Assembly (NCBI RefSeq): GCF_900107935.1
Contig: NZ_FNVG01000002.1
Span: 344,157 to 408,156, forward strand
From: Vibrio hangzhouensis
GTDB taxonomy: Bacteria > Pseudomonadota > Gammaproteobacteria > Enterobacterales > Vibrionaceae
Length of the DNA: 64,000 nucleotides
Direction of reading: 5' to 3'
Shown here: positions 28,134 through 36,800 of the stretch, one piece after another
Numbering within the stretch: position 1 is the first letter of the stretch
Layout: every line of letters starts with the position of its first letter
Made by a program: the position numbers and the translations under genes
Notes under the pieces: model-generated
The model's input: only the letters and a program-made list of their open reading frames with translations
Databases searched by the model: none
What the model was told of the DNA's origin: nothing

Positions 28134-29060
28134 ATGAACCAATACAAAATTGCAGTCATCGGCGAATGCATGGTCGAACTGCAGCGAAACGGTGAACTGC
28201 TCAAACAAAGTTTTGGTGGTGACACTCTTAACACTGCTCTCTATCTCTCCCGTCTAACGCAAAATCACGATGTACATGTGAGCTATGTAACAGCGTTAGG
28301 TAATGACCCGTTCTCAGATGAGATGATAGATACATGGACTCAAGAAGGCATCGACACCAGTTTGATCCTCCGACTAAGCGATAAAATGCCTGGACTGTAC
28401 CATATCGAAACAGACGAAACGGGTGAGCGCACCTTCTTCTACTGGCGCAATGATGCGGCTGCAAAGTTTGTTCTTGACCAAAGCGAATCAACAAAGTTAC
28501 TGGAAGAGCTACTCACGTACAATGCGGTATACCTGAGTGGTATTACCCTCGCTATTCTGACCGACAACGGGCGTGACAAACTGTTCAGTTTCCTCAAAGC
28601 ATTCAAAGATAGAGGCGGCAACGTTTTCTTCGACAATAACTTTCGCCCCAAATTATGGGAAAGCCGTGAACTTGCGATCAACACATACAGGGCAATGCTA
28701 AGTTATACCGATACCGCCTTACTGACCTTCGAAGATGAACAGGCACTATTTGGTGATATGTTTGTTGAACAATGTATCGAACGTACGAGCCAGGCTGGCG
28801 TCTCCGAAATTGCGATCAAACGCGGAGCGAAAGATTGCCTGATTGTCACGGGCAGTAAGGCAAGCTACGTGCCTCCTAAACCGGTGAACAAGGTAATAGA
28901 TACGACAGCGGCTGGGGATTCATTTAGTGCTGGCTACCTGGCGAAACGCCTGACTGGCGGCAGCGCACTGGAAGCGGCGGCGGCAGGGCATAAAGTGGCA
29001 GGAGCCGTAATTCAACACCGCGGCGCAATAATACCCAGAATTGAAACACCAACACTCTAA
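28134..29060 (+). CDS. kdgK: 2-dehydro-3-deoxygluconokinase
   Basis: A 308-residue PfkB-family sugar kinase that phosphorylates KDG to KDPG with ATP. PfkB signatures are present: GECMVELQRNG with SFGGDTLNTA near the start and the anion-hole motif DTTAAGDSFSAGY with catalytic Asp near the end. I use the ATG giving MNQYKIAVIG, since the longer frame adds residues foreign to the family. It is followed 17 bases later by eda. The pair forms the last two steps of the uronate route encoded across this locus. Confidence 0.93.
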   Translation: MNQYKIAVIGECMVELQRNGELLKQSFGGDTLNTALYLSRLTQNHDVHVSYVTALGNDPFSDEMIDTWTQEGIDTSLILRLSDKMPGLYHIETDETGERTFFYWRNDAAAKFVLDQSESTKLLEELLTYNAVYLSGITLAILTDNGRDKLFSFLKAFKDRGGNVFFDNNFRPKLWESRELAINTYRAMLSYTDTALLTFEDEQALFGDMFVEQCIERTSQAGVSEIAIKRGAKDCLIVTGSKASYVPPKPVNKVIDTTAAGDSFSAGYLAKRLTGGSALEAAAAGHKVAGAVIQHRGAIIPRIETPTL

Positions 29061-29077
29061 TTAGTAGGACAAATGAG

Positions 29078-29704
29078 ATGACAACACTGAATGAAAAGCT
29101 AGCAGACTTGAAAGTAATTCCTGTAATTGCAATCAACAGAGTAGAGGATGCCCTTCCTTTAGGTAACGCGTTGGTGAATAACGGAATGCCATGTGCGGAG
29201 ATCACTTTCCGCACAGAATGTGCTGCAGATGCGATCGCTGCTATGCGCAAAGAATTCCCAGACATGTTAATTGGTGCCGGTACTGTACTGACCAACAAGC
29301 AAGTGGATCAGGCCATCGAAGCCGGTGTCGACTTCATTGTCAGCCCTGGATTTAATCCCCGCACAGTACAGTATTGCCTGGATAAGAATGTACCTATCGT
29401 ACCAGGGGTCAATAACCCAAGTCTGGTTGAACAAGCGATGGAAATGGGTCTTCGTACATTGAAATTCTTCCCTGCAGAACCTTCTGGCGGCGTCGCTATG
29501 CTCAAGGCACTTACGGCGGTCTACCCTGTCAAATTTATGCCTACGGGCGGTGTGAGCCTCAACAACGTAGATGATTACCTTTCTATTAACTCCGTACTTG
29601 CTTGTGGCGGTACCTGGATGGTTCCAACTAACCTGATTGATGACGGTCGTTGGGATGAACTAGGTCAATTGGTTAAAGACGCTGTTGCGCACGTAAACCA
29701 GTAA
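29078..29704 (+). CDS. eda: KDPG/KHG aldolase
   Basis: A 208-residue class I aldolase that splits KDPG into pyruvate and glyceraldehyde 3-phosphate. The Schiff-base lysine is K129 in RTLKFFPAEPSGG and the general base is E41 in AEITFRT. FIVSPGFNP is also typical. It is co-transcribed with kdgK and closed by a terminator that also separates it from the opposing esterase gene. Confidence 0.95.
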   Translation: MTTLNEKLADLKVIPVIAINRVEDALPLGNALVNNGMPCAEITFRTECAADAIAAMRKEFPDMLIGAGTVLTNKQVDQAIEAGVDFIVSPGFNPRTVQYCLDKNVPIVPGVNNPSLVEQAMEMGLRTLKFFPAEPSGGVAMLKALTAVYPVKFMPTGGVSLNNVDDYLSINSVLACGGTWMVPTNLIDDGRWDELGQLVKDAVAHVNQ

Positions 29705-29716
29705 AGTGAATTTCTT

Positions 29717-29745
29717 ACCGCACAGTGCACTCTGTGCGGTTTTCT
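29717..29745 (+). terminator. Terminator after eda
   Basis: ACCGCACAG at 29717 pairs perfectly with CTGTGCGGT at 29732, loop of six, followed by TTTTCTATT. Confidence 0.85.
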
Positions 29746-29746
29746 A

Positions 29747-30586
29747 TTACTGTGAACTTACCCAAGCGTGAAAACGGTCAAGCCAATTCCGCGCATCATG
29801 AGCCTTATTGACATAAGCACCAAATCCATGTCCCCCTTGTTCGAACAGTTCAAGCTTTGATGACACGCCATGCTCATTCAGAGCACTATGCAGTCGCTGA
29901 CTATGTTCTGGAACTACACTGAGATCATCTTTGGCGTGCATAATCAACATAGGTGGAGTATCCGAAGTAATGCGGTGTTCTATTGAAAGCTCGGAAATCA
30001 GAGTCGGGTCGTTCAATTCGCTTTTTAAGGTCTGATACGATCCCAAATGAGTGATATCTAGATTCATCGAAACCACGGGATACATCAGACAAACAAACTT
30101 GGGCTTGTCGGATACTGGCAAGGTACTTAACCAAGCAGCTAAATGCCCTCCGGCAGAAAATCCCAACACCCCTACTTCATGGCCAATACAAAGAGTTTTG
30201 ACCACATGCAATGCTTGCTGAGCATCCTGTATTGAAGCTATGTCTTGGTTTTTTTGGGTACAATCCGGTAATCGATAGTTGAGACAGAATGCGTGATAAC
30301 CCATCTTAGCGAGACAACGACCAACTTCGATACCCTCATTGTCGATGGAGACAAACTGGTACCCCCCTCCCGGAATAATGAGTACGGCTTTACCGTTAGA
30401 TACTTCTGGCACACACTCTACAAGCTCTGGAGCCGAGATATTGGAAATCAGCCTATGTGGCTGACGTAACGGATTCTCTGGTTGCTCGACTGTCATCGGC
30501 TTGAGGTCATTCACCTCGCTTACTGGCCAAAGTGCATGAACTTTTTCATCCTTTACAATCTCTGCCAACGAGTAAATAGATTCCAT
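29747..30586 (-). CDS. Alpha/beta hydrolase, carbohydrate acetyl-esterase-like
   Basis: A 279-residue cytoplasmic esterase of the BD-FAE / xylanase-esterase type. Visible motifs are the oxyanion loop IIPGGGYQFVS, the nucleophile GFSAGG, a late acid in MHAKDDLSVVPEHS and the terminal His in EQGGHGFG. No signal peptide is seen. Its place between Eda and the uronate isomerase suggests that it removes acetyl groups from imported uronate oligosaccharides; this would fit an acetylated polymer. The substrate assignment is inference. Confidence 0.75.
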   Translation of the reverse strand: MESIYSLAEIVKDEKVHALWPVSEVNDLKPMTVEQPENPLRQPHRLISNISAPELVECVPEVSNGKAVLIIPGGGYQFVSIDNEGIEVGRCLAKMGYHAFCLNYRLPDCTQKNQDIASIQDAQQALHVVKTLCIGHEVGVLGFSAGGHLAAWLSTLPVSDKPKFVCLMYPVVSMNLDITHLGSYQTLKSELNDPTLISELSIEHRITSDTPPMLIMHAKDDLSVVPEHSQRLHSALNEHGVSSKLELFEQGGHGFGAYVNKAHDARNWLDRFHAWVSSQ

Positions 30587-30676
30587 GACTACTTCAACCT
30601 TCCATCTGATTTCCCTGAATGGTTCATTCTATGTTAAGCAAAGCAATTACAGATCATCCTGACCTCACAAAATGAA

Positions 30677-30705
30677 AAAGCCAGCTATCAAATGTAGCTG
30701 GCTTT
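30677..30705 (-). terminator. Terminator of the kduD-ygjV-isomerase operon
   Basis: An 11-bp perfect stem (AAAGCCAGCTA and complement, 7-base loop) is followed on the minus strand by a T-rich tract (TTTTTCATTTTG). It lies just after the isomerase stop. Confidence 0.88.
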
Positions 30706-30727
30706 CAATCAACCTTGTTGCCGACAA

Positions 30728-31363
30728 TCAATCGATGAGTGAACGAACGTATTCTGCAATTTCCGACACTTGGCAATTTGCAAAGAAGCACTCTTGGAAC
30801 TGCGCGCTGCCCACCGCTTGCTTAACCAACTCTTGATCGATAGCCTTTAGTGACTCGACAACATCTTTACAAACAGCAGCTTTAACTTCGCTAAGAATCG
30901 CCGCGTTACGTTGCTGAGGTTCTGCACGTTCGATTGGGTAACCTTCACCACGTGCACCTGTAAATGCTTTCTCGAAGATGTAACGCACGTTGAGGTCACC
31001 TGCCCAACCAAAGCCTTTTGCAAACGCCAATGAGATAGCATTGCCATTGTTAATTTGGTTGAAAAGGAATGCATCGGATGGCTCTAGGCAGTAACCGCAC
31101 ACGACACCTGGGTGAAGATTGCTTGCCATCAACGCGCCTTGGCCGGTGCCACAGCCAGTCACGACAAAGTCCACAGCTTTTGAGTTCAAAAGAATGCTCG
31201 CCATGATACCAAGGTGAATGTAAGTCAGGTGGTGGTCATTTTCATCTGTCATGCCTACATTGAAAACGTCGTGACCTAAGTTGCCTGCCACAAGGTTTAG
31301 CTCTGAAGCAACCATCGCATTTTTCGGTGCTTGGCTGTTTTCCATCATTAGTGCAATTTTCAT
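30728..31363 (-). CDS. RpiB/LacAB-family isomerase, probable unsaturated-uronate (DhuI-like) isomerase
   Basis: A 211-residue RpiB-fold protein; FVVTGCGTGQGALMASNLHPGV is the family's active-site loop. I start it at the ATG preceded by GGAG; the longer frame starts earlier without a ribosome site. In streptococcal glycosaminoglycan clusters an RpiB-family enzyme, DhuI, converts 4-deoxy-L-threo-5-hexosulose uronate to 3-deoxy-D-glycero-2,5-hexodiulosonate, replacing cupin KduI. Here no kduI is present, but kduD, kdgK, eda and a GH88 enzyme are, so this gene most likely fills the KduI step. Confidence 0.75.
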   Translation of the reverse strand: MKIALMMENSQAPKNAMVASELNLVAGNLGHDVFNVGMTDENDHHLTYIHLGIMASILLNSKAVDFVVTGCGTGQGALMASNLHPGVVCGYCLEPSDAFLFNQINNGNAISLAFAKGFGWAGDLNVRYIFEKAFTGARGEGYPIERAEPQQRNAAILSEVKAAVCKDVVESLKAIDQELVKQAVGSAQFQECFFANCQVSEIAEYVRSLID

Positions 31364-31447
31364 AACGTATCTCCAGCGACTTTTGTCGCCCAAATTCCAA
31401 ATTTCTTACCAAATAACTGATTCGTTCTCAGTCGCCACGCTCATCTT

Positions 31448-31975
31448 TTACTGTGACGACTGCGTTTGACTCACTACCATTTTGTCATCGATATACATTC
31501 TATAAATAGTCACCGAATTAGTGACGATCAATGTCGCTTCTAACAACGTCCCGCCAATCGAACCTACAATGATATTGTTAATTAACCAACATGTCGCACC
31601 TATCAAAAAGCCCACTCGCATTTCAATACCTTTCAGCATGAATACACAGTAAGTACCGATAGCAGTACCAAGTATCGGCCAGATGTGAATAGCGCCCTCA
31701 GAGACAAAGAGGCCAAATACCACTGCAACTACAATGAATGCCCAAGCGACGAGTCTTGATTGAGTAAATATCGATGCCAGCGTTCGACTTGCGGACAACG
31801 CCGATGCAACCACTGACACCAACGAACCTAGTAAAAAGTAGTGAATCAGATGATTGATGTTGAAAACCACCATTAAGATTTTCAGTTGCTTGTCGTCCTT
31901 TTGGTAAAAGGTCGCCATGCCCAAACCAAAACTCAGAAAACCGAGTAGTTGACCGACAAACAACCAATCAATCAT
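31448..31975 (-). CDS. YgjV-family inner membrane protein
   Basis: A 175-residue protein with about five or six hydrophobic helices, starting with the family segment WLFVGQLLGFLSFGLG. It matches the YgjV (Imp-YgjV) family, which has no known function; in E. coli ygjV lies near hexuronate genes. It sits between kduD and the isomerase in one operon (16- and 84-base gaps). A role in moving or sensing a uronate intermediate is possible but unproven. Confidence 0.8.
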   Translation of the reverse strand: MIDWLFVGQLLGFLSFGLGMATFYQKDDKQLKILMVVFNINHLIHYFLLGSLVSVVASALSASRTLASIFTQSRLVAWAFIVVAVVFGLFVSEGAIHIWPILGTAIGTYCVFMLKGIEMRVGFLIGATCWLINNIIVGSIGGTLLEATLIVTNSVTIYRMYIDDKMVVSQTQSSQ

Positions 31976-31991
31976 CGTTCTTTTATTCCTA

Positions 31992-32753
31992 CTAGCGAGC
32001 TAGCCAACCACCATCAACAGCGATGGTGTAACCATTAATGTAATCAGACGCTTTCGACGCGAGGAATACACATGGACCCGCGAGATCTTCTGGCGTACCC
32101 CAACGGTCGGCTGGAATGCGCTCTAAGATTTCTGCATTGCGTTTTTCATCAGCACGTAGCGCTGCAGTATTGTTAGTCGCCATGTAGCCAGGTGCAATTG
32201 CATTAACATTGATGCCTTCTTTTGCCCACTCATTTGCCATAAGGCGAGTCACACCCATTACACCGCTTTTTGATGCTGTATAAGAAGGAACGCGAATGCC
32301 ACCTTGGAATGACAGCATAGACGCCACGTTGATGATCTTGCCGCCTTCTCCTTGGGCAATAAACTGCTTGGCAACCGCTTGAGACATAAAGAACACCGAC
32401 TTAATGTTAATGTTCATTACGTCATCCCAATCTTGCTCAGAGAAATCAATCGCGTCATTACGACGGATAATACCGGCATTGTTCACCAGGATATCGATAC
32501 GACCTAGTTCAGTCACTGCGCGGTCTACGATGCCAGGAATGTCGTCTAACTTCATCAAGTTAGCACGAATATCGATAAACTTGCGGCCTGTTTCTTCCAT
32601 TAGAGCGATGGTTTCTGTCGGCTCAACAATGTTAACACCGACAATGTCGCAGCCGGCTTTCGCTAGCCCTAATGCCATGCCTTGACCTAGACCAGTATCA
32701 CATCCAGTGACGACCGCTACTTTGCCCTCAAGACTAAATGAATCAAGAATCAT
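31992..32753 (-). CDS. kduD: 2-dehydro-3-deoxy-D-gluconate 5-dehydrogenase
   Basis: A 253-residue SDR, the same length as E. coli KduD, that reduces 3-deoxy-D-glycero-2,5-hexodiulosonate to KDG with NAD(P)H. Motifs are TGCDTGLGQGMA for cofactor binding, NNAGIIRR, and the catalytic YTASKSG. The start MILDSFSLEGK follows AAAGGA by six bases and is preferred to the longer frame. It is the first gene of the leftward operon and diverges from kdgR, with a candidate KdgR box between them. Confidence 0.9.
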   Translation of the reverse strand: MILDSFSLEGKVAVVTGCDTGLGQGMALGLAKAGCDIVGVNIVEPTETIALMEETGRKFIDIRANLMKLDDIPGIVDRAVTELGRIDILVNNAGIIRRNDAIDFSEQDWDDVMNINIKSVFFMSQAVAKQFIAQGEGGKIINVASMLSFQGGIRVPSYTASKSGVMGVTRLMANEWAKEGINVNAIAPGYMATNNTAALRADEKRNAEILERIPADRWGTPEDLAGPCVFLASKASDYINGYTIAVDGGWLAR

Positions 32754-32853
32754 AATCCGTTCCTTTATTGGTGATGAAGTGGTGAACAAATCGGCATGCT
32801 CACTAAGTTGAAACTACATTACACAAAAAACATCAATGCTGAAAGAATTTTTT

Positions 32854-32866
32854 AAAACGATGTTTC
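32854..32866. promoter_or_regulatory. Candidate KdgR operator between kduD and kdgR
   Basis: AAAACGATGTTTC lies in the divergent promoter region, about 100-150 bp from both starts. It shares 11 of 13 bases with the site before kdgK. A position here would let KdgR control both the catabolic operon and itself. Confidence 0.55.
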
Positions 32867-33011
32867 AAAAAATCACTATAAATCATCATAGAGGTGACAC
32901 AGGTCTCATAATTTTGGTTCTAAAATAATGAAATGGCTTTTCGAAATTGCTGACTGACCGTGGTATGTCCGCTATAATCATTTGAATTAAAAATTGATTT
33001 CAGAGAGTGAA

Positions 33012-33794
33012 ATGGAAAGATCAAATCAACCAGAAGCGGTGTCTTCTGTATTAAAAGTGTTTAACATCCTGTCAGCACTCGCCGAGCAAAAAGAGATTGG
33101 AGTGTCTGAACTGTCTCAGCGATTAATGATGTCTAAGGCTACGACCTATCGTTTCTTGCAAACAATGAAAACACTGGGTTACGTGGAGCAAGAAGGCGAA
33201 GCGGACAAGTATGCGTTAACTCTCAAGCTATTCGAAGTCGGAGCAAAAGCCCTAGAGCATGTTGATTTGATCAAACTGGCCAACCGTGAAATGGAGACGG
33301 TACACAAAGTTACTCAGGAGACACTTCACCTTGGCTCACTAGAAGAAAATGCCATCATTTATCTGCACAAAATCGACTCCAGCTACCAGCTTCGCATGTA
33401 TTCTCGCATAGGTAGACGCAATCCACTCTACAGTACGGCCATCGGTAAAGTGCTGATGAGTGACCTTCCAAAACAAGAAGTTTATGAGTTGCTTAAAGAT
33501 GTCGAGTTTGTCAAACATACCGAACGCACCCACGCCAACATTGATGAACTGTGGGATGAACTCTGTATTGTTCGTGAACAACACTTTGGTGAAGATAACG
33601 AAGAGCAAGAACCGGGCCTAAGGTGTATCGCTGTACCTGTTTATGATCGCTTTGACAAAGCCATCGCAGCGGTATCAATGTCATTCCCTGTTATTCGCTT
33701 TGATGAAAAGAAAAAGTCTGAATATGTGGCGCTGCTGCATACCGCAGGACGTAATATTTCCTTGGCGCTGGGCTGCAAGAATTACCCTGTGTGA
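33012..33794 (+). CDS. kdgR: IclR-family repressor of uronate catabolism
   Basis: A 260-residue IclR regulator strongly resembling enterobacterial KdgR. The N-terminal winged HTH reads SQRLMMSKATTYRFLQTMKT, and the effector domain contains the characteristic RMYSRIGRRNPLYSTAIGKV and FGEDNEEQEPGLRCIAVPV. KdgR proteins repress uronate genes and release DNA on binding KDG. I take the ATG after CAGAGAG; a TTG six codons earlier is possible. Divergent from kduD. Confidence 0.92.
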   Translation: MERSNQPEAVSSVLKVFNILSALAEQKEIGVSELSQRLMMSKATTYRFLQTMKTLGYVEQEGEADKYALTLKLFEVGAKALEHVDLIKLANREMETVHKVTQETLHLGSLEENAIIYLHKIDSSYQLRMYSRIGRRNPLYSTAIGKVLMSDLPKQEVYELLKDVEFVKHTERTHANIDELWDELCIVREQHFGEDNEEQEPGLRCIAVPVYDRFDKAIAAVSMSFPVIRFDEKKKSEYVALLHTAGRNISLALGCKNYPV

Positions 33795-33811
33795 ACCACA
33801 TTATTGTATTA

Positions 33812-33844
33812 AAAGGAGCCAACCAAGTATTGGCTGGCTCCTTT
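33812..33844 (+). terminator. Terminator after kdgR
   Basis: AAAGGAGCCA and TGGCTCCTTT form a ten-base stem with a further inner pairing, ending in a run of T. It also faces the end of the large leftward LamG gene. Confidence 0.85.
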
Positions 33845-33878
33845 TTCGACTCAATAATTCAAATCGTTCTAATACACA

Positions 33879-36800
33879 TCAGTGCAGCGGTGCGCCAAAT
33901 AGACTCCAACTATCACCATTGTCACGGCTTCGTAGTATCACACCATTATGAGCTTTAATACCATTGTAGAGATTCACCTCGGCACTGCCGCCCGTCTCAA
34001 TAAGTTCTAACGGCCAACGCTCACGATACTGCTTCGCATGTTCATTATTTAAGAAGTGATGATAGAACCAATAGTTTAGGTACAGCTCATTGTCAGGCCC
34101 TACCGACAACTTGTGATAGTAGACGCTGTATCTGCCCTCTGCCGGGATGACTAGACTTCCCATGTCTTGCCAATCTTGGCCAAACGGTTTGCGCATATAA
34201 TGCAAACTGTAGCGATCCTTTTCATCCACTTTACGAAACACCATATGAATCGTGTCATGACCATCTATGACCAATCCTGGGTACGTGTTGAAAGGGTCAC
34301 CGTCACCATTAAGCGAAACAAGATCAATGGCATCACTCCACTCACCGGTAAGCTCTCCCCCCGAATCGGTCTCAGCCGTTAAGTACCTAAACGGTGCTTG
34401 GTGGCTGCCCGCAATCACGTGAAGACGCCCATCACTATCAAGCAAAATGAACGGGATATTGTGATTATCTGGAGACAAGCAACAGCTTCCCGTTGTTGTA
34501 AGGTACTTAGGTAGTGTCACCTCTCCTGTTAGATGGTTGTAACTGGCATAGTAAATGTCCGTATCGGTGGTATTGTTACCAAGGTTGCTGTCTAAACGAG
34601 CGAACACGAAGTGGGTCATATGACCGATCGTTGCGGTGCTGTTCATGCCTCCAGAGTGGGTATAACCCGCTATGTACTCCGTGATGCCACTTTCATCTCG
34701 AATCAGCGAGGTTGCTTGACCAATTTGCAAACCTTCTCCCGTTTTCTCGATCGGCACAAGCTGCGATTGATCGTATATCAGCACAGGCGGCACATCTCGA
34801 TTAATGTTCCCTGTTGCCGCTTGGAAATTGTAGTGCCCATTCTGGTAGTGGCACTTGTCTGCTCTGGATGGCAACGAATAAGCTTGCCACTCTTTGAACT
34901 GACGTTTTCCTTGCTTTGAATAAAGTAAATTCCAAACCGTACCACCAGTAAGCGGCTTATCTACACAGGTAAGAAGGTAGGCATCGCCGTCATTATCAAA
35001 CTCTACACGTTCATGGATAAGCTTAGCGCCTGACCACACCTTTCCATCCCAATCCGGCTGCTTCCACGCACTGCGAAGCGCATCATTTACCGAGTAGGCT
35101 TTCCAACCCTTGCGAGTTTTTACTTGAACAAACTGTTCAGTCGGAAAACCATAAGATGGATAAATCGTGCTGTTGTCACCTTTGGCTTCATAAGCGCCAG
35201 CTACCATGACTTCTCTCCCTTTGCTATCAAAGGTCACCATATTGGCAAGGTAGCGGGGATTGTAATCAAACATCTCACGCTCACGCTGGTAAAGGTCACG
35301 ATACTTAAGCGGGGCACTACCTGGCACTACATCGTTCTGCCACTTGTCTGTATCCCATTCTAATTGTCCTTCATCCCAAGGAGATTGATGCAACATCTCC
35401 GCCGAACGGGCATAAAGTTCAGCCGCTTGCTCGTTGTCCAACGCGTGTGCATATACGGAGAGTTCATCCATTAGCCCAGAGTAATACTGCCCTTCCACAT
35501 CGGAAGACATACCGATATAAACTGGCGCAGCATCTAAATTCGCCATTGTGACGTTGTTAGTTTCTGCGATACGAACTCCATCGACATAAAGCGTTGCAGT
35601 GCCGACAACATCTTGTTCTTGACCGAGCCATTTTTCAGGTTGGAAACTGGCGACAAAATGGGTCCACTGTTGATTGGTCACCACAGAGCCAACAACAGGT
35701 TCACCGTTACCGACTTGCAAAGACCAACGCCCTTGTTCATCAATAGCGATCACTCGTTGACTACTCAATTCACCGGCTTGCCAAATAGTCTGTTTATCGC
35801 CACCGACTCGTCTTGGTGATACCCATCCAGAGACACTCCAAGACAAAGCCTGCAACGCTTCACTTGCTGGCACTTCTATCCCCTGTCCCCGCTTAAACAG
35901 CAAGCCACGTCCTTTGGTGCCATCACGTTGGTGCTTTTTCCACTGCCCTTGCGTTTCTAATTTGCCATTGTGGTTGTTTTCTTCATCAAACAGCAGTTCA
36001 CCCGACACTTCCGAGAATGACCAGTGCGCCTGGCGGCTCCATGTTTTGCGCTCCACTTGCTGTTGAGTTAGCGCGCCCGCAATGACTTCGACTTTGTCGA
36101 TATTGCCTTGGAAGAAGTACTGCGCATCACTGCCGCGATAACCGATGCCCATTTTGGACTCAAGATTGGGTTGATACGGCACGCCACTAACCTGCTCAAC
36201 AAGATGACCATCAAGGTACATACTGGCAGTTCCCAAATAACGGTTTTCACCAGTAAGTTCATCCGCGTTATAAGTGGCAATCACATGTTGCCAGCGGTCT
36301 GTTTGTGCCAATGCGTTACCTACTTTTTGCCAGGCTCCACCGCTATTAAGCCAGAATTGCCAGCGTTTCTCTGGCGTGAGATAGACTTGAAAACCTCCCT
36401 GTTCACCTCTCGAAGAGAGCCCAGCCTGATAGCCTGTTAGCTCACCAGTTGGCTTAACCAGCATAGAAACACTAAAGCTGCTTAAGTTCAGCTCTGGGTT
36501 AGAATCAACCCAAACGCCATCACCATAGCCATCGAAAGATAACGAACGCCCCTGACCCGTTTTACTATCTGTCTCCCAAGTTGGGGAACCGTATAAGTAG
36601 CCAGGGTGGTTGTATGCCAACTTGTCTTCAGGGTTAGGAGTCTGAGAAAGCGGCTCAACCACTTTAGTACCTTCGCCTTCATTCATCGGCCACATCGCCA
36701 TAACAGAGTCCGGCTTGATATTGGAGGAATACAAAGAGGAAATTTGATACGTCGAGAGCGCAAGCGGGTAGTAATCGGCCTGTGAGACTAAGCCGTTAAA

